IMG/VR virus record: IMGVR_UViG_3300043403_000102
Location: 18,089-82,088 of that record
Length of the DNA: 64,000 nt
Source: a virus
Strand: one strand, 5' to 3'
The position numbers and the translations under genes are program-made. Positions 30,044 through 38,653 of this stretch are shown one piece after another (positions within the stretch are counted from its first letter, which is position 1; the number at the start of each line of letters is the position of its first letter). The notes beneath the pieces are model-generated. The model saw only the letters and a list, made by a program, of their open reading frames with translations, did no database searches and was not told where the DNA came from.

Positions 30044-31728
30044 CACACGGCCTCCAGCCGGGAGCCGTCGACGTCATCCTTGACGGCGCGCATGACCGTG
30101 GACCTTGGGAACAGCGTCTGGACCTCGGGGTTGTGGGTGATGACCAGGACCTGCCGCCCTTGCCCCAGGGCTTCGAGGTACGAGGCCACCCGTGCGATGC
30201 CATCCCGGTCGAGGGCATCGAACACCTCGTCGAAGGCCACGAACCCCTCGGCGTCGGGCCCCAGGAGTTGGGCCAAGGCCAGCAGCAGCGCAACGTCTAC
30301 GCGGCTGCGCTCGCCCGAGCTGGCCCCCCCGTACTCGCCCCCGCCCGCCCCGATGACTTGGAACGAGATGGCATCGATGGCCTTGCCGCTCTTAAGCTGC
30401 GCCGTGGCGCTGATGCCGACCTTAAGGTCGAGCCCTAGCTGGCCGAGCACCTGGTTGGTGGCGTGCTCGATTTGCTTAAGGGCACGTCCTAGGAGCATAT
30501 GCCTAGCGCCCCTAAGGCCGTAGACCTCGGCCGTGGCCCCGAGGACAGCGACACGGGTTCGGATCTTGGCCAGCTCCGCGGCGACGACGGCCTGCTCGGC
30601 TTCGAGGTCGGTCGTGTCCTTGTCGCGGGCCGCGCGCATCTGGGCGACGAGCTCGGCCTCCCTCAGCTCCAGCGTGAGGCGTTCGACGTCCGTGCGGGCG
30701 GTAACGGCCTCCTGATTGAGGGCCTCCCCCCGTGCGTCAAGGACGGTCTTCTCGCCCTCGACCTCGGAGAGCTCCTCCTCGAAGCCCTTGATGGCGCCTA
30801 GGAGCTCGGCCAGGGCCTCGGACTGCTTTAGGCGATCTTCCCCTAGGACGGTGACGATGCGGGCCTTGGCGGCCTCCTCAATCGCTTGGAGGCAGGTCGG
30901 GCACTGGTCCCGGACTTGGAGCGCCAGCACCCGGGAGTCGAGCTTGGTCAGGGCGGCCTTCATGTCGTAGGTGCGCGCCTGGGCCCCGGTCAGGTTCTTC
31001 AGGGCCTTGTCCCGGGCCAGGCTCGTCGCGGCAAGCAGCTCCTTGAGTTTGATCTTCTTGTCCTGGGTTCGAAGGAGCGCCTCGGTAGCGGCCTGCTTCT
31101 CGGCCGTGATGGCGTCGAGGGGGCGCGTGGCCTTGAGAGCGGGCTGGGCCTCGATTGCGGCGATGCGCTTGGTCAGGGCGAAGGCTTGGCCGTCGAGCTG
31201 CATCTGGCGGTCGCTGGCCTCTCGCAGGCGCACCTTGAGCACGTCGGCGGCTTCGCCGAACCGCTCGAGCCCGAGGAAACTTTCAAGCAGCTCCTTGCGT
31301 TCCTTGTCGGTGCTGGCCCCAAACTTGGCGAGGAACTCCTTAGCGAACAGGCGCGTGGCCGTGAACCGGGCCCAGGGACCTAGGAGGTTTTCGATCTTGG
31401 TTTGGGTCTCGGTGGCGGTCTGCCCTGCGAGGTCCTCGCCGTCTCGGGTGAGCAGGATGGTGGCGGTCTGTTTGTTGCGCGTACGCCCCACCGCCCAGTC
31501 ATGGCCCTTATGGGTGAAGTTGACTTGGGCGCTGGCGCTCTTGGCCCCCGGGGGCACGGGGCTCTTACCCCGAAGGGTCTCGCCATAGAGAGCCCAGCAC
31601 ATGGCCTCCATCATCGTGCTCTTGCCTGCACCGTTGTCGCCCGTGAGCAGCGTGACCCCGTCGACGGGGGACCAGGCCCCCGCGTGATAGGTCATGAAGT
31701 TCTCGAGCTTGATTGATTGGATCTTCAT
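30043..31728 (-). CDS. SbcC/gp46-like recombination ATPase subunit
   Basis: 561 residues from ATG 31728 (MKIQSIKLENFMTYHAG). Walker A is GDNGAGKS at about 30-37. Coiled-coil arms flank a zinc hook CPTC at 276-279. The ABC signature SSGERSRVDVALLL and Walker B FVAFDEVFDALD are near the C-terminus. The short arms are typical of phage gp46 proteins. With the SbcD-like gene it forms a nuclease that processes DNA ends for recombination-dependent replication. The start overlaps the SbcD stop region by four bases. Confidence 0.9.
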   Translation of the reverse strand: MKIQSIKLENFMTYHAGAWSPVDGVTLLTGDNGAGKSTMMEAMCWALYGETLRGKSPVPPGAKSASAQVNFTHKGHDWAVGRTRNKQTATILLTRDGEDLAGQTATETQTKIENLLGPWARFTATRLFAKEFLAKFGASTDKERKELLESFLGLERFGEAADVLKVRLREASDRQMQLDGQAFALTKRIAAIEAQPALKATRPLDAITAEKQAATEALLRTQDKKIKLKELLAATSLARDKALKNLTGAQARTYDMKAALTKLDSRVLALQVRDQCPTCLQAIEEAAKARIVTVLGEDRLKQSEALAELLGAIKGFEEELSEVEGEKTVLDARGEALNQEAVTARTDVERLTLELREAELVAQMRAARDKDTTDLEAEQAVVAAELAKIRTRVAVLGATAEVYGLRGARHMLLGRALKQIEHATNQVLGQLGLDLKVGISATAQLKSGKAIDAISFQVIGAGGGEYGGASSGERSRVDVALLLALAQLLGPDAEGFVAFDEVFDALDRDGIARVASYLEALGQGRQVLVITHNPEVQTLFPRSTVMRAVKDDVDGSRLEAV

Positions 31729-32870
31729 TGGTCTCTCCCAGCGCTGAGCGCGTTCCAAACCCCCAAGGCCTCGGCGTGGACGTCATCCCTCGATACCCCG
31801 GGCGGTAACGTCATCTGCTCGATGAACTCGGCAATGGCCGCCTTGGCATCGGACACCTGAGGCAGCGGCCCCAGGTCAATCGTGGCGTCGACGGGGGCCG
31901 CGTCTTCCACGACAATCGCACCGGTTGCCAGGACGGCACGCACCTTCTCGCCTGCCTTCGGTCCGAGGCGCGCATAGACGGGGTGGGACTTGGCGACCAG
32001 CATAGGCATCGCCATCGCGGCGTCGTTCGCCTCGTCCACGCGAAAGAACCGAGGCCCGGGGACTTCGACCCCTGTGATTGAATCAGGGACATACAGGGAC
32101 AGGCCGCCCACTGCTGGGTAGGTGCCGTCATCACCGAAGCCATGCGGAATTAGCGTGCCTACCTGAAGGATGCTCATCGCCCCGGTGACGCCCTCGCACT
32201 CCCAGAACTCACGGTGGTGGAAGTTCCCGACGAAGCAGTCGAGGACCCCGAGCCTCGTCATCACATCGAACAGGGCATCGTAATGGATGGCATCGTTGGC
32301 TCGGGCCTTCCATTCTCCCGCGCCCTTGTCGTCCCCGTAGACACCAACGTGTGTGATTAAGATCTTACGAGTATTGATCAACTCGCAAGGCGGGGGCTCG
32401 AAGGTCCGCAGGTACTCGGACATGGGCATCTGAGACTGGAACGGCACGCAGAGGGCCGTGATGCCCAACTCCTCCATGTCAATCCAAGTCGGCTCGGTGA
32501 CGATGGTGGCCTCGTTGAACAGCGGGGCCAGCGCCGTGTTGCCGTCCTTGGCGGTGGCGTCGGGCATGTCGTGGTTCCCCGGGATGAGCACGACCCCCAT
32601 GGTCTGGGCGTCCTCGCTGCTCAGCACGTGCTTCACGGCCGCGATGAGTGAGGGCTCGGGGCGGCACTTGTTAAAGAGGTCACCGGCCACGAACAGCACC
32701 TTCACCCCTGCGGCCTTGGCCTTGGAGATGGACGCGCTAAAGGCGTCGAGAGTTTCCTTTGCTCTACGGTTCAGGCCCGCGATGATGGGCCCTCCATACT
32801 TGGGGTGGTTGTCGATGTGAAGGTCGGCCACGATGCCGATGCAGTTGGATTCCTTTTTCTTGGCAGCCAT
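31725..32870 (-). CDS. SbcD/gp47-like metallophosphoesterase subunit
   Basis: 381 residues from ATG 32870, overlapping the RecA stop (TGATG). The calcineurin-like motifs are intact: GIVADLHIDNHP, KVLFVAGDLF, LIPGNHDMPD, then ILITHVGVYG and FHHREFWE. It supplies the Mn-dependent nuclease of the SbcCD/gp46-47 complex. A C-terminal extension of about 100 residues is partly helical. Confidence 0.9.
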   Translation of the reverse strand: MAAKKKESNCIGIVADLHIDNHPKYGGPIIAGLNRRAKETLDAFSASISKAKAAGVKVLFVAGDLFNKCRPEPSLIAAVKHVLSSEDAQTMGVVLIPGNHDMPDATAKDGNTALAPLFNEATIVTEPTWIDMEELGITALCVPFQSQMPMSEYLRTFEPPPCELINTRKILITHVGVYGDDKGAGEWKARANDAIHYDALFDVMTRLGVLDCFVGNFHHREFWECEGVTGAMSILQVGTLIPHGFGDDGTYPAVGGLSLYVPDSITGVEVPGPRFFRVDEANDAAMAMPMLVAKSHPVYARLGPKAGEKVRAVLATGAIVVEDAAPVDATIDLGPLPQVSDAKAAIAEFIEQMTLPPGVSRDDVHAEALGVWNALSAGRDQ

Positions 32871-33865
32871 CACTTCTCCTCTTCGGGTATTGCGGCAAGG
32901 TCGGCCTCAAACTGCTCGATGCTGACAACGTCAGTCCAGCCCAAGTTGGCGAGCGCAGTCTTGATGGACTGGCACTTATCGGGCACGCAGCCGACATCCT
33001 TGGCGTGATGAAGGATGGCGTGCTTGTCGCTGAACCCCGTGGCGTAGTCGAGCTTGAGCTCGGCCTTGCGAAAGGGCGGGCACAGCTTGTTCTTCATGGC
33101 TTGGATCCCCATGTAGCGTGCGCCCGGGCCGTCGCCCTTGCCGTGCCTGACATTGAGGCGCACCGATGCGTAGAACTTGATGGCGTTGCCGCCGGGAGTG
33201 GTCTCGGGGTTCCCGTACAGGACCCCGATCTTCATGCGCACTTGGTTGATAAGCAGGAGCGTGGCCCCGTGGCGGTGCTTGCCCAGCAGCGCCGAGAGCT
33301 GCCTCAAGGAGCGCGACCAGATGCGCGCCTGCTCGCCTATGGCGGCGTCCCCGGTGAGGCCCTCGTCGAACTCCTTCTTGGTCTTGCAGGCGGCCACGCT
33401 ATCGACCGCAATCAACATCGGGCGCTTGGTCTTAGCGAGAAGCCGCTCAATCTGCGGGAACATCCCGGCCTCCCCGTCCATGTAGTCGGGCTGCAACAGC
33501 AGGAGCTCGTCGGTGTTCACACCCAGCATGCGGGCCCACTCGGGGTCGTAGGCGTGTTCGACTTCGACGAGGACGGCTTGACCGCCTATGCGCTGGCACC
33601 CGGCAAGCATCATGTTCATGACGCTGGACTTGCCCGCGCCTTCGCCCCCGTACATCTCAATCACGCGGCCCCAAGGAAGACCGCCTACTCCTAGGATGTA
33701 ACGATCGAGCGGTGTAATCCCGGTGGGGAACACGCCCCTCACGCCGACGTTGGCGCTGGCCAACGTCATGGCGATGTCGTCGCGCTTGAACACCGTACAA
33801 AGATCATCGGCCAATGCCTGGGCGGACTCGGTACCCGTCGGGGGTTTCTTCTTGATCGCGGCCAT
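32870..33865 (-). CDS. recA: RecA/UvsX recombinase
   Basis: 331 residues. The core is complete: GITPLDRYILGVGGLPWGRVIEM, Walker A GGEGAGKSS at 73-81, Walker B MLIAVDSVAA, and loop/base INQVRMKIGVLYGNPETTPGGNAIKFYAS. The N-terminal domain is short and a C-terminal zone (DVGCVPDKCQ...) is specific to the phage. It forms the recombinase filament for strand exchange. The gene lies directly downstream of a terminator-ended structured RNA. Confidence 0.92.
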   Translation of the reverse strand: MAAIKKKPPTGTESAQALADDLCTVFKRDDIAMTLASANVGVRGVFPTGITPLDRYILGVGGLPWGRVIEMYGGEGAGKSSVMNMMLAGCQRIGGQAVLVEVEHAYDPEWARMLGVNTDELLLLQPDYMDGEAGMFPQIERLLAKTKRPMLIAVDSVAACKTKKEFDEGLTGDAAIGEQARIWSRSLRQLSALLGKHRHGATLLLINQVRMKIGVLYGNPETTPGGNAIKFYASVRLNVRHGKGDGPGARYMGIQAMKNKLCPPFRKAELKLDYATGFSDKHAILHHAKDVGCVPDKCQSIKTALANLGWTDVVSIEQFEADLAAIPEEEK

Positions 33866-33884
33866 CGGTTCACCTCACACAAAT

Positions 33885-34010
33885 AAAAAAAGCGGCGGTG
33901 CTTTTTATCCGATAGTCAGCAGCAAAGAATCCATGACGGTGCTGCGCTCGAAAGGACCAACTCACGCACGCAGCACCCGGATCTCGCTGGTCGGAATTTG
34001 CACCGCCGCA
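33885..34010 (-). ncRNA. candidate structured sRNA or leader with anti-leader loop
   Basis: A ten-base stem (GCGGCGGTGC at 34000-34009 and its complement at 33892-33901) encloses about 100 bases. Seven T residues follow at 33891-33885 on the minus strand, giving a strong intrinsic terminator. Inside is a nine-base stem (33938-33946 with 33969-33977) whose 22-base loop holds TTGGTCCTTTCGA, the exact complement of the leader before genes at 46-50 kb. It lies between SSB and RecA genes. It may be an sRNA, a 3'-end-derived RNA or an attenuator of recA. Transcription has not been shown. Confidence 0.6.
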
Positions 34011-34034
34011 AAAACAAGTCTACTTCACGACGGT

Positions 34035-34814
34035 CTAAAAGTCGTCGTCATCAATACCCCCGCCGCTCTTAACGGGCGTGGCATCGACGTCGATAACACC
34101 AGGCGGCGGGGCATCAGGATCTTCCCCCGCGAGGATGGCCGCGATCTCATCGGGCGTGCGGCGGGGGTAGACCGTGCTCAGGTCGTTCAAAGCGCCGAGC
34201 CAAGAACGATCGGCAATCGGGCTGGGTGCCTTAGAGAACCGCACCTTGTATCGGGTGTCCGTCTTGCCTGTGCCTTCGCGGTCGATGACCATGTTGTACC
34301 CGCGATCGGGATGACTGATGTCCCCCAGGGCCGTGTCATCGTCAGGGCCACTCCCGAGCATCAACGTGAGAATGTCCCCGTAAATGCCGGGGGCGTACTC
34401 CGCAACGAGCACCCCCAATGCGGGGTTCTGAAGGTCAATGACATTGGCCAAGATGCGGTGGCCTGCCGTGAAGTCGCCCGCCGTCTTGCTGGCCTGGCCC
34501 TGGCTGCGATAAAGCTCGGAGGCTTTGTCACAGGAGGCACACAGCTTCGACGCTCGTGTCTTGCGCGGGCACACGGTGGCCGTCTTCTTGGCGGGGTCAT
34601 TGGGGTTGGGAAGGTAGTGAACATATGTCTCGTAAAACGGGGACCTGATGTGGGGTCCCCACGGGGGCAGAATGCGCACGAGGTTGCGCCCCACGACCAG
34701 CTTCATCTTGGCCTTCTGACGGGCGGCCTTCTGGTCGAGGATGTTCTGGCGGGCTTCTTGAAGGAAGGAGAGGTCGGCTTTGCCGTGGACTGTCAGTGCT
34801 TTGTCGTCGCTCAT
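34035..34814 (-). CDS. single-stranded DNA-binding protein, T4 gp32-like
   Basis: 259 residues. It has a basic N-terminal helix (QKAARQKAKMKLVVGRNLVRILPP), a zinc-binding zone (TVCPRKTRASKLCASCDKASELY), an OB-like core, and a very acidic C-terminal tail ending GGGIDDDDF. This follows gp32: N-domain, zinc OB core, acidic tail for partner contact. It is located beside RecA, SbcCD and polymerase genes. AAAGGAAACC precedes the ATG. Confidence 0.85.
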   Translation of the reverse strand: MSDDKALTVHGKADLSFLQEARQNILDQKAARQKAKMKLVVGRNLVRILPPWGPHIRSPFYETYVHYLPNPNDPAKKTATVCPRKTRASKLCASCDKASELYRSQGQASKTAGDFTAGHRILANVIDLQNPALGVLVAEYAPGIYGDILTLMLGSGPDDDTALGDISHPDRGYNMVIDREGTGKTDTRYKVRFSKAPSPIADRSWLGALNDLSTVYPRRTPDEIAAILAGEDPDAPPPGVIDVDATPVKSGGGIDDDDF

Positions 34815-34862
34815 GTGTGCTGGTTTCCTTTGGTTGCTGTTCTATGGGTTGCGTGTTGTGAT

Positions 34863-35354
34863 TTAGAGGTCGGAGTCGAGTAAGCGTTGGCGGGCCTTCG
34901 AGGTCGCAGTCTCGCCGTTGATGGAGGGGCTCGGCCTCATCTCGGCACGGTAGTTGGCCCCTAGGCTGATGAGCATCTCGCGCTTGGTCTGAAGGGCATC
35001 GCACACGTTGCCGACCTTCTCCACGTGCAGGGTTACGGAGTCCATCGCCTGTGCGGCACGCGTGAAACGCGGGTCGAGTATCGTGCTGGCCTTGACGAAC
35101 TCATCGGTGGCGGGCTTGCCGTTGGACATCGTGGCCCCCTTGTATTCGATGTAAAGCTGCGACTCGACCACCTCAAGCTCGCGCTTGACCTGGCGCTGAC
35201 GAGCCTTCGCTTCGGCGTAGCAGCCGCCGTAATACGCGACGTGACCGGGGATTGAGGTCATGTCGTTGTTGATCTCGGTCTCGTTCCCGATGCTCACGAC
35301 CTCGCGGACTTGGTCCGGGTCGAGCATCGACGTGTCTTGCTTGGGGTTTGTCAT
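34863..35354 (-). CDS. replication-module hypothetical protein
   Basis: 163 residues, helical (EAKARQRQVKRELEVVESQLYIEYKG). It leads the SSB operon behind promoter copy 6. Its place next to SSB and the recombinase suggests a mediator or assembly factor, but no signature of a known mediator is visible. The EYKG-x-TMSNGKPATDEFVK block looks conserved and may form a surface helix-turn. Function unknown. Confidence 0.6.
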   Translation of the reverse strand: MTNPKQDTSMLDPDQVREVVSIGNETEINNDMTSIPGHVAYYGGCYAEAKARQRQVKRELEVVESQLYIEYKGATMSNGKPATDEFVKASTILDPRFTRAAQAMDSVTLHVEKVGNVCDALQTKREMLISLGANYRAEMRPSPSINGETATSKARQRLLDSDL

Positions 35355-35360
35355 GTTAGA

Positions 35361-35386
35361 TATTTAGGGGCGCCAGTTTGGTTTAC
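35361..35386 (-). promoter_or_regulatory. repeated promoter motif, copy 6
   Basis: GTAAAC-N13-CTAAATA, then six bases (TCTAAC) and ATG 35354. It drives the SSB end of the recombination cluster if functional. Confidence 0.7.
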
Positions 35387-35391
35387 CCGAA

Positions 35392-37965
35392 TCAAACGGG
35401 CAGACTTTTTAGGTGACCCCAGTCATCCCCGACCTCCACGTCCACGGCCATCGGCACCCCGCCGCTAGGCCACCGCAGCATCAGGCGTTTGGCCTCGGCG
35501 GCCACCCGCAACACGTCGGCGTCGGGTACCTCCAGCACGATGGAGTCGTGCACCGTCATGACGACCTTGGTCTTGGGCTCCTCGTCCAGGGTCCATCGCA
35601 CGATCTCGACGAGGCTGGCCAGGCAGAAGCAATTCGCGATTCCTTGGATGGGGGTGTTCTGTGAGACGTTGACCCAGTGCCTTCGGATCTTCTCGTCCTC
35701 CTTGGTGCTGCCCTCTTGGCCCAGGCCATAGGCCGAACGACGGAACGTCCAATCAAGGCCGCTGCCCGGAGGGTTCCAAGACCACCGCAGCACGCCAGAT
35801 ACAGTGCCTTGAGCTTCTTGGTCGCGGCGCCACTTCGCCAGGCCCGCGTACTTGCCTAAGATCTTGTCGATGATGTTCTGCGCGGCATCGGTCGACATCC
35901 CCAAGGACTTACCCAGGGCATAGGAGCCCTGGCCAAAGATGAGGCCGAAGTTCACGGCCTTGGCGGCGGACCGCTGGGTCTTGGTAACCTGAGCAATCGG
36001 CGTGTTGAAAGCCAGAGCGGCCGTGGCCTTGTGGAAGTCCTCGCCGCTTTCAAAAGCCTTAGCCATCGCAACGTCCCCGCTCAGCATCGCGGCAACCCGC
36101 AACTCCTGCTGACTGTAGTCGAGCGAGACCAACTTCTTACCGTGAGGCGCGATGAAGCACCCACGCGCCCAAGACCCCTCGTCCCCCTCGACGTCGGGGC
36201 GGGTGATGTTCTGCATGTTGGGCCCCGACGAACTCAAGCGCCCCGTGCGCACGATCTTAAACGTCGTATGCACTCGCCCGTCGAGCACCGACATGTGCTT
36301 AAGCATCCCGAGCCCGTAGGTGCTGCGCTGCTTCTTGATGCCTGCGAAGTCCAGCAACAGGGCCACCGCGGGGTGTGAGGTCTTGAGCGCTTCAAGGGTG
36401 GCCGCGTCCGTGCTCGGCTTGCCCGTCGCGGTCTTGCTCATGACGGGCAGATTTAACTTTTCATACAGCAATTGAGCGATCTCATTGGGCGTGATCTTGA
36501 TCTCATGCGGGGCCTTCTTGGTCGAACCAGGCCGCGGAAGCAACCACTCACGGGGGACCTCGGGGATGGCCGCCAGGGATTGAATACACTGGTTGAGCTT
36601 GTTCTCTAAGAACATGTCATAGGCGCGCACGTTATCAGGGCTCAAGGCCATGCCGTTGCGCTCGACGTGGCCGAGCATCTCGAAGGCGGGGCCTATGAGC
36701 TTGGACCACGTAAGCTTCAACGCCTCAGGCATGGCCTTGGTCATCCAAGCATCAAGACGCGTAGTCGCGGCGATGTCGCGCCCGTTGTACGCGTGCAGCT
36801 TATCGACGGGCATCTTGGCGAACCGTGCGCCCCCCTTGGCGTCCTCGTCGTCCTCGCCGCTCTTAGCGGCTTCCTTGTACCCGCCGAACCCCACGAGCCA
36901 GGACAGCGGGCCTAGCCCCGATAGGGCCTCGGGTTCTCGCAGGCGCGCCCACAGCATCAGGTCACGTTCGACCCCCTTAATGTCCACGCCGAACTGCCGG
37001 TAGATGGCGTGGCGATCGTGCTTGACGTTGACGTTGACCTTAGGGACTCGGTGGTCTTCCATGAGCGCCTTGAAGGCACGCTGAACCACGGGGGTCCCCA
37101 GGGCCTCGCGGCTGAGCACCAGGGGGGCGCATCCACCATGGCCAATGCCTACGCATAGCAGCGCGAAGTCGCGCCCCCATAGGCTGCCTGCATGCTCAAC
37201 GTCAACCACCAGATTCCCGGGCGTCGTTGGCCCTTTGTATTTGTAGTCCCAGTGGATGTCGCACAACCTCTGGGCCGCCTCTATCGGGTCGGGTACCAAA
37301 GTCACCCCTGCGGGTTGCACGGGTAGCTCGGACGTCAGAGCCCAGGCCAGGTCTCTCTCGAACGTGATGCGTATAAAGCGATTGCGAATGCTGACGGTGT
37401 GGTCGCCCAAAATGAATGCGGGGATCCCCCGCACCATCCCCCAGGCGTGCCGCAGGTAGGTCGCATCTACATACCGCCCGAACGCGGACTGTATCGCGTG
37501 GTTACCGATGAGAATGATCCGGCTCGGCTTCGACTGCTCGATGTCGTTCAGCAAGTAGGGGCGGCACTTCTCGATCGTGTCGGTCTCGGGGGACTTCCCG
37601 ACGGAACACCCGATGGCATAGGTCAGGTTGACGCCGTCGGGGCATATGCGCTCAGCCAACCTGCGCACGTAAACGGACGAATGACTTGAGAAGGACCTGC
37701 CGCTGTGTGCCTCGTCGCGCGTGGGCGAGGGCAGCACGACGAGCGGCAAGCCAGGCGTAATAACAGGTGCCCCCATGCAGACGGTGGGGCTCTTGGTGTA
37801 AGCCTCGCAAGCCGTACATCCCGGAGTTCGCGCACGGGCTGCGTTCGCTCCCAACGTATCGAGCCCAGGGTTCCAAGGCTCCCACAGAGGCAGCGAGCGC
37901 GTGGGCTGCTCGGCCGTGGGTTCCAGAGGGTAAACCCGGTTATTCCAGTCGTCCCAGGGCTTCAC
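35392..37965 (-). CDS. polA: family A DNA polymerase with UDG-like N-terminal domain
   Basis: 857 residues from GTG 37965; GGAG lies 12 bases upstream. Residues 45-215 look like a family 4 uracil-DNA glycosylase with Cys at 50, 53, 120 and 134, but the catalytic GEAPG loop is replaced (LPSPTRDEAHSG). The 3'-5' exonuclease starts at LVVDVEHAG (Asp/Glu about 255/257) and ends with YNGRDIAATTRLD. Polymerase motifs are DYSQQELR (A), RSAAKAVNFGLIFGQG (B) and VHDSIVLEV (C). Motif B has Phe where E. coli has Tyr766 and motif C has HDS in place of HDE. The layout is that of SPO1-like polymerases. Confidence 0.92.
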   Translation of the reverse strand: MKPWDDWNNRVYPLEPTAEQPTRSLPLWEPWNPGLDTLGANAARARTPGCTACEAYTKSPTVCMGAPVITPGLPLVVLPSPTRDEAHSGRSFSSHSSVYVRRLAERICPDGVNLTYAIGCSVGKSPETDTIEKCRPYLLNDIEQSKPSRIILIGNHAIQSAFGRYVDATYLRHAWGMVRGIPAFILGDHTVSIRNRFIRITFERDLAWALTSELPVQPAGVTLVPDPIEAAQRLCDIHWDYKYKGPTTPGNLVVDVEHAGSLWGRDFALLCVGIGHGGCAPLVLSREALGTPVVQRAFKALMEDHRVPKVNVNVKHDRHAIYRQFGVDIKGVERDLMLWARLREPEALSGLGPLSWLVGFGGYKEAAKSGEDDEDAKGGARFAKMPVDKLHAYNGRDIAATTRLDAWMTKAMPEALKLTWSKLIGPAFEMLGHVERNGMALSPDNVRAYDMFLENKLNQCIQSLAAIPEVPREWLLPRPGSTKKAPHEIKITPNEIAQLLYEKLNLPVMSKTATGKPSTDAATLEALKTSHPAVALLLDFAGIKKQRSTYGLGMLKHMSVLDGRVHTTFKIVRTGRLSSSGPNMQNITRPDVEGDEGSWARGCFIAPHGKKLVSLDYSQQELRVAAMLSGDVAMAKAFESGEDFHKATAALAFNTPIAQVTKTQRSAAKAVNFGLIFGQGSYALGKSLGMSTDAAQNIIDKILGKYAGLAKWRRDQEAQGTVSGVLRWSWNPPGSGLDWTFRRSAYGLGQEGSTKEDEKIRRHWVNVSQNTPIQGIANCFCLASLVEIVRWTLDEEPKTKVVMTVHDSIVLEVPDADVLRVAAEAKRLMLRWPSGGVPMAVDVEVGDDWGHLKSLPV

Positions 37966-37967
37966 CG

Positions 37968-38588
37968 CTACAGCGCTCCTTCGATCCCCTTGTTGGTGCA
38001 CTGACGGCGAACGCGCTCTTCGAGCTTGCCGTCCTTGTGAATCTTGTCGATGGCGGGGCTGATGTTCGCATCACGCAGGTGCTCGACGAACTTCCACACG
38101 TCGGCGTAGGTCTTGGCGCCGCTGTCTCGGATGGCGTCGACGATCTCACCGAGCAGGGTCATGCGTGCGTAGGCAGACACGTCCGTCGAAATGACTGTGC
38201 CCTTGGCTTTAACGGGTGCCTGCGCCGCCGGTGGCTCCTCGTCCATCTCGCGCTTGATATCCGCCGAGGTCATGGTCGACAGCGTCGGCGGTACCACGGG
38301 GGCTGCGCCACCGAGCGTAAGCTTGGGCTTAATCCCAATTGTAAGCGGGGGCGCGGCGGCCGAGCCCGGACCCCCGCGAAGCAGTGCGGGAGCTTCGGTG
38401 AATATCTCCTTGAGCTGAACTGTCGCTTCGGCCGTCGAAGGCGGGGCCGCTTCGGGCGCAATCCCGAGAAGCTGCTGCACCTCCTTCCATGAAGTTACCC
38501 CCTCAATGGTCAAGGCGTGGCCAGTCCAGTTGATGCCGTACGCATTGCCGTTAATTTTTATCGCGGCCGAGATCGCTCTTATTTCCAT
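37968..38588 (-). CDS. replication-module hypothetical protein, 206 aa
   Basis: Start at ATG 38588 (MEIRAISAAIKINGNAYG), with AAGGACC upstream. It has a small beta N-terminus (INWTGHALTIEG), a long Pro/Ala-rich linker, and a helical C-terminal domain (VSAYARMTLLGEIVDAIRDSG; DVWKFVEHLRDANI). It leads the polymerase operon. It might be a polymerase or helicase accessory; no family recognised. Confidence 0.55.
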   Translation of the reverse strand: MEIRAISAAIKINGNAYGINWTGHALTIEGVTSWKEVQQLLGIAPEAAPPSTAEATVQLKEIFTEAPALLRGGPGSAAAPPLTIGIKPKLTLGGAAPVVPPTLSTMTSADIKREMDEEPPAAQAPVKAKGTVISTDVSAYARMTLLGEIVDAIRDSGAKTYADVWKFVEHLRDANISPAIDKIHKDGKLEERVRRQCTNKGIEGAL

Positions 38589-38626
38589 GGTCGTTTGGTC
38601 CTTTTCTTCTTGCTTGTGCTGAATTG

Positions 38627-38653
38627 TATTTAGGGAAGGGGTCCGGGGTTTAC
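38627..38653 (-). promoter_or_regulatory. repeated promoter motif, copy 7 (14-base spacer)
   Basis: GTAAAC-N14-CTAAATAC, the only copy with a 14-base spacer. It lies 39 bases before ATG 38588, leaving room for a ribosome site (AAGGACC). The TAA of GTAAAC is the primase stop. Confidence 0.65.

Noticed and set aside
33938-33977. Hairpin at 33938-33977 as a plus-strand ribosome-binding leader
   Set aside because: On the plus strand it carries CGAAAGGACCAA, but no frame follows and the T-run after the enclosing stem is on the minus strand. I therefore favour a minus-strand RNA.
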